A program made the position numbers and the translations under genes. DNA of 64,000 nucleotides from NCBI GenBank assembly GCA_030268105.1, contig BSDZ01000010.1, forward strand, positions 1,278,001 to 1,342,000. Reading direction: 5' to 3'. The notes below the pieces were generated by a model that saw only the letters and a program-made list of their open reading frames with translations, was not told the origin of the DNA and ran no database searches. This DNA comes from Volvox africanus. Taxonomy: Eukaryota > Chlorophyta > Chlorophyceae > Chlamydomonadales > Volvocaceae. Shown piece after piece: positions 1-10,390 of the stretch. The stretch's first letter is position 1. Every line of letters starts with the position of its first letter.

Positions 1-1
1 C

Positions 2-97
2 AGGATTAGGAGCTCCAGGCTTCTTACTTATCGTGGCATTGAGGCCCTTTGTGGTGGGGCTCGCTTCGCTCAGTTCTACCGACAGCATGGATGGTGA
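2..97 (+). CDS. possible 3' end of an upstream gene (partial)
   Basis: A frame open from the left edge reads about 31 codons and ends at TGA 95-97. It contains the protein-like stretch GIEALCGGARFAQFYRQ. A TGTAA hexamer-like poly(A) signal follows near 375. I recognise no family. A second frame is also open here and the segment is short, so this could be chance. The only support is the look of the peptide and the downstream TGTAA. Confidence 0.2.
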   Translation, partial: RIRSSRLLTYRGIEALCGGARFAQFYRQHGW

Positions 98-2570
98 GAG
101 TTCCCTGCCCCCGTTGCTTGTGCTCTTTGCTATGCAGCAAGCACTCTTCACGCGAGCATGATCATGGCTAAAAGGCGCGGCTTTAAGGGAGCTGTTTCGG
201 GGCTGTCGCGGCTGTCTGGTCGTGCCAGGCGCTGCATGCCGGGTGGGCGTTGGCCTTTTGTTCTCATTCAGCAGGTGGTGCCAGAATTAGGTGTGTGCTT
301 AGTGAGTGCTCCGTAACAGGAATTGTCGGCCGTAGGTATGTGGGCGAAGCTATTGAACAGCCGTGAAGACGGATATGTAATTCATTAGGTAGGGGCTGTT
401 TGGACGGTTTCGGGGTACCAAGGGGCTCTCTGTTCAAATTGCGATTTTTGCTGGATCAGCTGGGATGTTCACGCGTGTTATGTTAAAGCATATCCTTGAT
501 GACTAGCGATGCTACAGAAAGCCGCCATCGCCGTGAGTTATGTGGTGTGGTATGGCATGTCGATGGGCGGCTTGATGTCACGGTGCAGAGGGTCGGGCGC
601 TACCCAGCTGGGCAGTTTATATCTATGATCTGTCTCACGGTTACGATTAAGGGTATACTGTCTGTGGAGAAGACGGCTATCAAGTGGCGTTGCTCGCGTG
701 ATGCTCAGGGTTTGATGCTCGTGGTCGCTGATGGTGCTGTATATGGTATGGCGCTGTGGAGGCGCCAGCGTGGCCGCTAACATTGATATAGTGGCCAGCG
801 GCGAAATACAGACGAATGAATGGCTCGTAACTAGATTACAGAAGCTTCGTGCGTGTTGTCCTTCGTGCTGGAAGCCGTATAGGAATTGGGCCGCATGATA
901 TAAATGGGCTCAATTCCCATGAACGGCTCGGGCGTACTTGCATGATGCATGATGCATTAGCGAGGGTTCGACGCAAAGCAACTCGGGAATGCTCACTTAG
1001 TGCCTCTTCCATGAAGGGTTGCACTTTTACCGGCTGCATGTGGACGGCAGAGCATGGAGGGCGGATGGTGTACGGTCGCATAGCATGTATCTAGGTATGG
1101 TAGGCGACTTTGTAGTGTGTAGAATACGTGAATGGCCGGCCGGCTCTGCCGGGGCGCGATTGCCTGCCCATGATGCTTATAAGCTAGGAATTCGTCCATG
1201 TTAGATTTTTGCGGACATTAGAATAATTTTGTTCTGTGACTTTTGACCTGTTCCTTCGTAAGTACTGAGCTGAAACTGTGGGGTGGGTTGATGACTAAAC
1301 TAGACAACACGGGTTTGACACAAGTGTAAAGTAGCCAATGGTGCCGCGCGCGGAGTTTTGTGAAAGCCGCATCATGCGTACTCTTTTGTCCTGCGTGCAT
1401 TGTAGTTAGCATAGCGTGTTATGACAACGACACGAGGTGCAGCGCATTGGTCAATACTTCACCGGTAGAGGCGGCCGGTGAGGGTTACTTATACAAAAGT
1501 AGAGTTACGGCTAAGTAAAGGCTTGCTTGTGCAACTGACGTAAGTGTCAGTGGCTGCATTGCAGCCGTCCTTAACGTTTTATCACAGCTATATCTTCTTT
1601 CACAGAGTAGAGGGAGGTTATCAGCCCTGCAACGTACCTAGCCTTAATAATGACTCATATATGTCCGCATAAACAACAACATTTATTATTGGGCTGATAA
1701 TGCTAATGGCCTTGGTAAACGCCATGGTATCGTTACAGTGGTACGGAAACCGTCCCACCGGAGTGGTACGTGTCTGCAATTTTTAAGTGTATGCTGGGAC
1801 TTCTTTTTAAGCGTCACCTTGTTAGTGAGGTTACAGGGATTTCCTGACGTAGGTCAAAACTAACTGGCGACGGGTTCAAGTGTACCTTTCTTAGTGAGGG
1901 AAAAATGAGGCTTGCTTTCATTCTCTTCGTGGTGACAACGTTATCACTGCATATTGCTAGAGGTATGAAGACGAGCCGTCGTAGCCTTTCACTTTCGCAC
2001 TAGGTACCCGAACTTTCCTTATTAGCGCCGTGAGTATCTATGTGTATCCTTTTTATGGTATAGAATGAAAAACTTATTTTAGAGAAACCAGCGGCCGTTT
2101 AAGCTGTAGCGCTCTTTGCTATGGAATCCTATACAGGCGCCCGCCATTCTGAGGAGCGGTTAATTGGATGGCAGGGCGAGACGTATAGCCCATTTTCAGA
2201 AGGTAAAAGTGGAGGCATTATCGGCACCAGCCTTCACTCGGCAAACACGAACCAACGACCCGCCTGGTGGGTTTTTTCTCACATCCACCGGCCTGGTCCA
2301 TTTCCTGGCGGTCTTTTGGGATGAGCTTTGGACACATTGGAAGCGTAGGGGTCACGCGTCACGCGTTTTACCATAGCGAGTGCAGCTGCCTACCCTGGGC
2401 CTAGCCCCAGCCCATCCGAAGACCAATCCGCTCTCACCATCCCCATGACATAGCCGCTTCCCTGGGATGCAGCCACACTGAATGCGCTGGTTGCTGCGTA
2501 TGTCTTGTCATAAACTCCAAGAGTGCGGGCACCTTGCATCTTCTCCTAATAGCATAGCAGGGCTGGAGCA
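98..2570. other. no confident gene
   Basis: About 2.5 kb with only short, overlapping reading frames on both strands. No splice-consistent exon chain, RNA gene or repeat array is visible. The right part may hold the promoter and 5' end of the prolyl 4-hydroxylase gene that follows. I see nothing else that can be supported. Confidence 0.4.
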
Positions 2571-2874
2571 ATGCCTCCCCGATATGTTGCCAAGGTGGCA
2601 CGTGTCGTGCCCTCGCCCGCAACCACCTGCTCACGCCGCCATACCCGCCTGCGATTGTTTAAAAAGCCACCTCTTGATCGTTTTCGGGGCCCTTCCCGGG
2701 AGCTGCGGAGTAACGCTTATCTTGGGGTTTCAAAACTTGCACCATGTCCTGCAATATTGAAGCAGTCCAGTTGTATGGACCTTAGCTCTGTATCCCCTGA
2801 TTATGTCATGCATGGTCACCAGCTACCCTTTCATAGGAATCTCCCTATCTGCTCTCTACCGCACCTGCATCCGT
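2571..2874 (+). CDS. possible first exon of the prolyl 4-hydroxylase
   Basis: An open frame ends at a good donor (GTAAGT at 2875) in phase 2, which is the phase needed by the exon at 2965. Joining them gives a Leu-Ile-Gln-Thr-Ile-Ser-Trp start of the known domain. The peptide itself (Arg/Pro-rich, from an ATG at 2571) shows no clear signal sequence or family similarity. The true first exon could be shorter or lie elsewhere upstream. Confidence 0.25.
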
Positions 2875-2964
2875 TGTAAGTGCTTGTGGCGACCTCCCTG
2901 CCTCCCGTGACCCACATGTATCGTCCCGGGAATGTGCCATCCCGCGCTCGTACGACTCATCCAG

Positions 2965-5900
2965 GATTCAAACCATCAGCTGGAAGCCCAGGGCTGTGGT
3001 CTACCACAACGTAAGCACTGCTGCGACTGTGGGGTGGAAGCGCGTTCATGGGGCGGTGCTCCGCACAGGCGCACGCGGGGAGAGCTGCTCTGCGTAAAGG
3101 GAGAGAGGGTCTCCTGGCAGTGCAGCCGGGGGGCAAACCGCTGATCTTGGAGAGCGTGGGTTGTTGAAATGAACTCCTGTACCACTGAGCACTGCGCACG
3201 GGGGAATCATGGGGACAAAAATTGTTGAGAGGCACGGCACGTGGCCAAGGCACGGCGTGCCACACTTAGTAGGTTGCAGTTGTATTCCTGCATATACAGG
3301 GGGCGGGGAAGGGGAATATACGAGACCTGGTGCTGCTGTTCCCCAGGAGGAAAAATCCCAGGGGAGTTGGGGTGCTTCGATCAGGACTCATCTTCAAATA
3401 TCCCTCGGATGGTCAAGTCCTGGCATAGGCTTGGGCCCATGCTGATTTCAGGCATCGGGCAGCTCTCTCCTCACCGCGATCGGTGGGTTGCCGGGTAACC
3501 AGAGAACATGGTGGTTCCGATGGAGCTGCAGCCGGATCACCAGCGATGGTCTCTCCGCGCACGTTTTTGCCAACAGTGGCGATGAGATTGAACCCATCAT
3601 CGGTTGCGATATCCCGGTTGACCAGGCATTCGACTGGCCATCCGGCAACGCCTCTGCTTCCGGCAAATCCTGATGCCCAACTGCCCAACTGCCCAACTGA
3701 CAGGAAATGCAATTGCAGTGCTTTGTTACCTAAGTGCCGGATTGATCATGAGGTCCTGACGCACTGGGGTTGGGGACGTGGTACGGTCCGTCGTTTCCCG
3801 CTTGCTTGCAGTTCCTGAGCGACCAGGAGGCTCGCCACATCATCGACTTGGCGCACGAGCAGGTAGGTCCGAGATGGGGAGGGAGACGAACATCGAAACG
3901 CTGGTAATGATCGCTGACGAAGATGGGGAGGAGATGGAAGGCTGGGCTACGGGGTGAGGGGCCAGTGGTGTGCTGCCGAGTTCAAAGAGCTGATTGGGGT
4001 GCTGTTGGTTGCGGGCGTGCGGAAATGGCGAGGATGATGCGTCAGCAATGCCCTCAGAATGTATGGGCAGTCTCGCACAGCATCACCCCTTTCGGGACGT
4101 CATGCCACGTTGTGCCACGATATGGAGCTGCATTTGGCGTACCCAGCGGTTTGCATGCAAGAGGGGGCGCTCAGGGATGGGATTTCGTGCAGCTGGCTTG
4201 GTCCCGAGACATCCAGGGGCTCACGTGTGTTTTCCTGGAATGGGCTTCTCCTCTGTCCTATCACCACCATCCCTTTACCCAACTGTTTGGTTCAATTTCG
4301 CATAAGCCTAGTTGTGTGTGCTTATCAATAGGCTGGTGACTACTTTCTACGTTTTCGGTACACGTGTCCGTGTGTGTGTGTGTGTGTGTGTGCATTACAT
4401 TCCACAGATGAAGCGGTCCACCGTCGTTGGCAGCAGGAATGAAGGCGTCGTGGACGAAATCCGCACATCATACGGCACCTTCCTCAGGTACACCGCACGC
4501 GTCCCTCCCTCCCTTCCCCCCTCAGTGGCCTGCTTTGCTAGTAAAGCACGCGCACTCTCTATCTGACGCTGTTCCTAGAGCTCACGCTCTACGCTCATGT
4601 ACGTTACAAGCACCTCTCATGGGTTACAGCAAAGCAAATTGGGGCAGCACCCACAGGTGGTCCCATCCAGCTCAACTACTGCACTGAGACGCTTTTGTTC
4701 GATCGGTGTGTTGGTGCATCAGCTGCTAACTGCGGACAGAGCTGTAGCGAATCCAATAAATGGAGCTTGTATCTCCCATACCGGCTCGGTTCTCACAACC
4801 AGCAGTTCCCACTCCGAAGCTTCACCAGCTGGCCCGGTGCGGTCATACTCTGTGCAGGAGCTGGTGCGGCGCTGCCGTCCTTGGTTACATGCCCCGGTGT
4901 GGGCTTCGTTGCCTGTCGTGCCTGGTAACGATAATGCCCCAATTGCCTCTCCCTGAACCAGGGGGTGAGGACATCCCCCCGTTCTTGGAACCGTCCCTCC
5001 TTGGCTCGGGTATACCACTACCACTACCACCAGCACCACTACCACTACCACTACCACCAGCACCACTACCACCGCTACCAGCACCACTACCACCGCCACC
5101 AGCCACTACCACTACCACCAGCACCACTACCACTACCACCACTACCACTGTCATCGGGCCTCTATCTGGTTCTATTCCTTATCGCGTATTGCTGCATGGC
5201 ACCCCGGTGTCCTCTGCCACCCCGGCAAAAACACTCGCAGGCGAGCCCAGGACCCCGTCATCACGGCTATTGAGGAGCGACTGGCGCTGTGGTCCCACCT
5301 TCCCCCTTCTCATCAAGAGGACATGCAGGTAGGATGACAGGGAAAGGCCCCGGGGTAGTGGGCAACTGGGCTTGGGAACAAAAAGGTAAGTAACTAAATA
5401 AAATATCAAATGTATTGTTTACGATTACTAGAACAGGTAATAACTTCAGTAGCAACAAACAGCCGCAGAAGCAGCTTAATGGTAACAAACATCCGCAACC
5501 AGATGGGCCGAAGCAGATGGGGGCCTCGGGGTAGGCGGATCGGACTCCCGGTAAGTCTTTACGAGTTGCTGGACGGCATGTCGTGCAAAGAGCTGCTGTC
5601 CACCCCTTCCCTTTCTCCAACATTCGTTAAGGCGCGTGCAATATGCCCGAGAGGTTGGACAATACTGTCTAGTCGATGGGGTGTGTGTGCATGTGCGTAT
5701 GCGTGTACGTGTGTGTTTATGGTGCCGAGTATCGCCCGCTCCCTAACCCAGCATGCAGCCCCCTTCTTCGCCGTCGTCCCTCCTCAAATCCCCGCGGTCT
5801 CACTCCCTCTTGTCTCACACTCTCCCTCTTGTCGCGGAGGATCTACCCTCTGGGTGACGGGGCCGGGAGGCTTCCACTGGATGGCTGCATTCGGACGGCA

Positions 5901-7770
5901 CAGGAGAACAGACTGAGCACCTGCCTTTAACTCGGGAAATTCCAGCACACGAGTAGTTAGTAGTTAGCAGTTTGAAAGCATTCGGATGGCTAGAGGAAAT
6001 ATACTCCAGCACGCCTGTCCGACTGTTGCGTGCAGGTACTGCGGTATGGCCGTACAAACAAGTACGGCCCGCACATCGATGGGCTGGAGCGTGTTGCCAC
6101 GGTGCTCATATACCTCGTGGGTACGTCCGTGTTTAGGTCCGCGGGTATTCCTTCTGTGACTTAGAATCAATTTCCACGATGACAATTAACCGTTGGATGT
6201 TACTCACTGTAAGGGGTACTTGGGCATCGATTCCCCAGAAAGCGGCAGTTCGACGAGTAAAGGGTAAAAGGGGGTTTCCGTCAGGCTTGTCAGTCAGTTT
6301 CTGCCTCTCCTTTGGTATCGGCTGAAATCCACCATGCCACTCTCGCCACCGCCGCGTCCTCTGCAGCGCCGGATGCGGGCGGCGAGACGGCGTTCACGGA
6401 TAGGTGCGTACCGGTGACCGGATAGTCGGGTAACAATATCCGAGTACAGTAGGAAAGGGGGGAGGGTTTGGGAGAGAGAGCCGCAAGTCCGGCACGCGGC
6501 GTGGGTGTGGATATGGATGTCTTTTGGTTGTTGGCCATGTGCAGCATATGCGGGCTTACAACACTGCCACGCCAGGCAGTCTCAAACTGTACGAACACGC
6601 ACATCTGTCTGTCTGTGCACATGTCCTTCGCAGCCAGGCTTGGGCAGGCGCTAGGCGGTGTGTTGTCTCCGGCCATGCCTGCGTCCTCCTGCTGTGGGGA
6701 GGGGGGGCCGGCATCAACCACCCCTCTCTCTTCCTCTCAAAATTTCCCCATCCAAATTTTGAAGTGCACCTCGACACCCAAAGCGTCCAGCATCCTCCCA
6801 GCCCTAAACCCTCAAATCCTAAACCCTCACCTCACATCTGGCACAGCATATCTCCCCTTCTTTACGCCATGAGCTCATCCCCGTTGTACCATTCCCTCCC
6901 TACTTCACGCCTGCCGCTTCCGCCCCTCCCCGAATCCCTCCCAACACCCACATACACATGCCCCGCATGCAGCGTGTGGGGACACCCTGAATTAGCCCGC
7001 CAGGCGGATCAGGCAAACTTATCCGCGTGTGCACGCGGGCACGTTGCGTACAAGCCAAAGCGCGGCGACGCACTCATGTTCTTTGATGTGAAGCCCGACT
7101 ACACGACCCCTGACGGCCACTCTATGCACACGGGCTGCCCGGTGGTGGAGGGTGTCAAGTGGAACGCTGTCAAGTGGATTCACGGGACACCCTTTCGATG
7201 TGAGGGAGGGGGAGATGATGAGGATTGGCAGGCGCCTGCACTGTCGCCGCCTCACTTGCAATGTCGCCATCCGCAAAGCCGCCGTGCCTATCCTCTTTCT
7301 TTCTCTCTCTCTCTCTCTCTCTCATTTTTTGTCTATGTAAAATATTTATATAAGTTTTTGTCTTACATAGATGTTTGGGGGTATTTTCTCCGTTAGCTTG
7401 TGGGACCGCTACATCTTGTCACACTTAGCGCCAGGGATTATCCTTGCATGTCGTCCTCCCCCCTCCCCCTCACCCCTCCCTCCTCCCCGCAGTGGAAGAA
7501 TACGAGGGGGCGCTGAAGGAGCCCTTCAAGCCGCTGCCTGACCCGGGCATCTGCACCAACTTGCATGAAATGTGTCAGACCTGGGCGCAAGCGGGTGAGT
7601 GCAAGAACAACCCGGGGTACATGCTGGGCAGCAACAGCGGCATCGGCAACTGCCGACTGGCGTGCAAGGACTGCATTGAGTGCCAGCCAGGCGACAGAGA
7701 ATGCTACGTCCGCAACCGCCAGTCAGGCGGTTACCTAGTGTTTAATGAGACGGAGTTGAAGGGGTTGTGA
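2965..7770 (+). CDS. prolyl 4-hydroxylase, alpha-subunit type, with ShKT-like C-terminal domain
   Basis: Fe(II)/2-oxoglutarate dioxygenase that hydroxylates proline in secreted proteins; in green algae the usual substrates are Hyp-rich wall and matrix glycoproteins. Exons by eye: 2965-3010, 3812-3862, 4408-4487, 5241-5328, 6036-6120, 6367-6403, 6973-7199, 7493-7770. All phases agree. Seen: SWKPRAVVYHN then FLSDQEARHIIDLA, MKRSTVVG, SYGTFLR, LPPSHQEDMQVLRYG; the metal motif YGPHIDGL (His-x-Asp), GGET in a 37-nt microexon, HVAYKPKRGDALMFFD, the distal His in MHTGCPV and the 2-oxoglutarate Lys in VKWNAVKWIHG. The last exon has six Cys spaced as an ShKT domain, common in algal enzymes of this family. 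About 296 residues are joined; the N terminus is unresolved. Entry into the secretory pathway is inferred from the family. Other dioxygenase families are unlikely. Confidence 0.93.
4367..4392. repeat. (TG)n microsatellite
   Basis: Short TG dinucleotide run in the prolyl 4-hydroxylase intron, ending 15 bases before the exon that starts at 4408. Confidence 0.9.
5014..5149. repeat. (CCA/CTA) trinucleotide-type array in an intron
   Basis: About 136 bases built from ACC and ACT triplets with interspersed CAG, inside the intron 4488-5240 of the prolyl 4-hydroxylase gene. It is open in several frames, which produces spurious His/Tyr- or Pro/Thr-rich and Val-rich reading frames. It is complementary to the array in the 3' UTR at 7851-7936. 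Confidence 0.9.
7291..7323. repeat. (TC)n microsatellite
   Basis: Pyrimidine run in the last intron (7200-7492) of the prolyl 4-hydroxylase gene, followed by an AT-rich stretch. Confidence 0.85.
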
Positions 7771-7850
7771 AGGGCCGGCGGCTTAGCTGTGACTATGTAT
7801 GGCGCGAAACAGCCAAAACAGGTATATGTGGCTTCTTATGTGTTATGGCA

Positions 7851-7936
7851 GAAGTGGTAGTGGTAGTGATGGTGATGGTGCTGTTGGTAGTAGTGATGGC
7901 AGAAGTGGTAGTGATGGTGATGGTGATGGTGAGAAG
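7851..7936. repeat. (GTAGTG/GATGGT)n array in the 3' UTR
   Basis: Purine/T-rich hexamer-like array about 80 bases after the prolyl 4-hydroxylase stop codon. At least 16 consecutive bases are the exact complement of the intronic array at 5014-5149. Confidence 0.85.
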
Positions 7937-8437
7937 TTATTAATTATTTAATGGATACCAGTTGCTACGGCGGAGAGGCGGGGTGAGCCAGGTATGCCTT
8001 GCATGGTCGTGTGCCACAGTGACACCGGAGGCAAGCGGGGGCTCCATTACGGTCGCGCTTCACGTTGGCGGTGGATGCGTGCCGAGGCAGGGCAGGGGCA
8101 GGGAGGGCAGAAGCGGGGAGGCAAAGAGGTGCCTGCGCAGTTACGCCAGACCTGCACCCGCAAGGAAGAGTGGGTAAGCCGGAGGCAGCACAGCGGGGTC
8201 GCAGCCAGATGCAGAAGGGGAAGGGGAGACCCGGAAACCTGCGAGGGAAAGACGGGCTCGGGTGATGACTCCCTGGAGTAGGGACTCCAACGGAGTGATT
8301 TAAACACTTAAAACTGCCTACAGGGCTCCAGGTTGGGTTCGGACGAAAAGCGTACAGCTTGGAGCAGCTTACGGCGTGAGGATTCCCTTCTGCAGTCAGG
8401 TTGTGGCAGATCGCTCCCGTCATCAGGCAGACACGTC

Positions 8438-8442
8438 TGTAA
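8438..8442 (+). promoter_or_regulatory. TGTAA poly(A) signal, candidate
   Basis: First TGTAA that I find after the prolyl 4-hydroxylase stop codon (about 670 bases downstream). TGTAA is the usual poly(A) signal of volvocine algae; its use here is inferred. Confidence 0.45.
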
Positions 8443-10328
8443 TGAAATGAACTCACGGAGGGCGGGAGCTTTGGGACTGTGTTGCAGCGGTACTTAAGAC
8501 GCACGAGGAAACAAAGGCTCGGCGTTCCTGTTTTTTTATGTCGGTGTTGTTTATGCGTTTAAAATTTTACTCGGGTTGAATTTCGGTGGAGACACAGGTT
8601 CCGAATGTGGCACTGGAGGCGTCGTGACATGAGCTCTTTTTGAGTCAATCAGCAATAGATCGCGAAGACTGAACAGGGTGGCATCAGAGAGCGAAAGAGA
8701 AACAGGGGAATAGAGGATCACGACGGGGCGGGAACCTCCTGGGTGACTAGGGTTGGGTTGTGGCCTTGTGGGTAGATAGCAGAACGGGTAGCTCACAGAC
8801 CTGGCACGAGGTAAACGCGCTGCAGTCCTAATCGCATCGACTAGCTTGGTGTATGACACTGGCGTACTTACCTGGGGCTCTCATGGTGACTTTTTCACGC
8901 GTAGCACAAACCGGGATCCGTTTTTTACTGCGCTCAGATTGCATCAGGCCAACGTCCACAAACGCGGAGGCGTCATATACATGCACAGGTACTGCCAGAT
9001 GTACTGCAATCAACAAAAATTAGTACACGATCCCGCAGCCTGAAGGGCCCATGTGAGCGAGGGAGGGGTACCCGAGCAAGCTATCGTGTCCACTCTGTGT
9101 ATGGAGGGAAAGGGGAGAGAAAAGGGGGAGAGGATGTTTCGACATAAGAAGTAGCCGGCCGAATGCCTGATGTAAAAGAGACGTCTGTCTCCCCTAAGAA
9201 TTCGGCTACGCCCAGCACTGCTGCTCCTTTTGCTGTTTCGTTTCAAAAGTTTTATCCGCTGCAGTTTCAATTACTCATCATCTCTCCAGCAACGATGGAC
9301 CTCTCTTTCGCGCTTTCGACGGTTAGGAGCAACGCAAACAAAGTCGCACCAGCTTCGTGGAAGCTTAGCCGGGGATATCGGTCAGGCTGCTTGCTGGACC
9401 TGGGAGCCCCCAAAGTCCCTTTCCTGCAGCAGTGATGACCTCCCCAGGGGGGGCCCACCCGGCTCTGGAATTCAGCCGCAATTGTCGTGTTTTCCCCTCC
9501 CTCCTCCGCGCCTCCCACCTTGTAAATGCCGGCTTCCCAGGCCGGCTTGGCGGTCTCTCCAGTGAGCGATTGGTGGTCAACCCGTGGAATGAACTTCAGA
9601 GCTGAATCAGCGTCCGCGTTGTCCGGAATCTGAAAATATGTAGGAACAAATCAACTGCTATCTTGGCATCTGAATATTACACTTACACTAAAAACCAAAA
9701 ACAGTTAGACCAGCTTTAAAATCAGCTAAAGACCCATGGGTCGTTCCGAGTATTACAACGTCCATTCGCCTTCTCATGCTGCTGAAGGCATGTCCTTGAC
9801 CCGGATCAAGTAAGCAAAACAAGATAATGCTGTTTAACTGAAAGGTCTATGGATCTGTCAGTTTGGTTTGCCTTGGACATCGTCTTCTGAGAGCCAACCA
9901 TCGACATACATTGAATTCACAACAGCAGCAATACTGGCAAAAATCTAGGTGATCCACATCTCTTGTGTCGTCACATCTTGCTTATGTTTGCGCATCACCA
10001 AGCGCCTCCGTTTCCCTGCACGTGGGTCGGTCGCTTAGAGGTCGTTTATGAGATCAGACGGAGAGGATTAGACGCCGCCTTGCTGACACAGAAAGCCTCA
10101 TCTGCTACAACTTTCTTCGACTACAATTGGTTTGTCATCCAGCTAGCTGCATTGCCGTCTTCCAGCCATAGTCTGTTAGGCCAATCATCACATATAGTCT
10201 AACGAGATATTACTAATTACGGTTTTCATTACTGTGTCGTGAGACAAAACAGGCAGCCACTCGCAAAGGCGCATCCTGGTCAAACATTGTGACGTGTAAG
10301 TACGGGCGCCTCATCTTACCACCGATAA

Positions 10329-10355
10329 GATCATCATCATCATCATCATCATCAT
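10329..10355. repeat. (ATC)n microsatellite in a 5' flank
   Basis: Nine ATC/TCA triplets directly upstream (36 bases) of the reductase start codon, so probably in its 5' UTR or core promoter. Confidence 0.85.
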
Positions 10356-10390
10356 TGTAATCCCACCTCATCCCGGCTTAACGTGGAGGC

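Larger units (their letters stand above)
7771..10390. other. 3' UTR and intergenic region, no gene recognised
   Basis: The first part is the prolyl 4-hydroxylase 3' UTR up to about 8.45 kb. The rest has only short overlapping frames on both strands and no splice-consistent exon chain. The right end must hold the promoter and 5' UTR of the reductase gene starting at 10391. Confidence 0.5.

Noticed and set aside
3413..3712. 99-residue minus-strand frame in a prolyl 4-hydroxylase intron
   Set aside because: No recognisable domain; it overlaps equally open plus frames within the intron 3011-3811.
4719..5273. His/Tyr-rich, Thr/Pro-rich and Val-rich frames on both strands
   Set aside because: All come from the intronic triplet array; flanking exon structure of the prolyl 4-hydroxylase excludes them.
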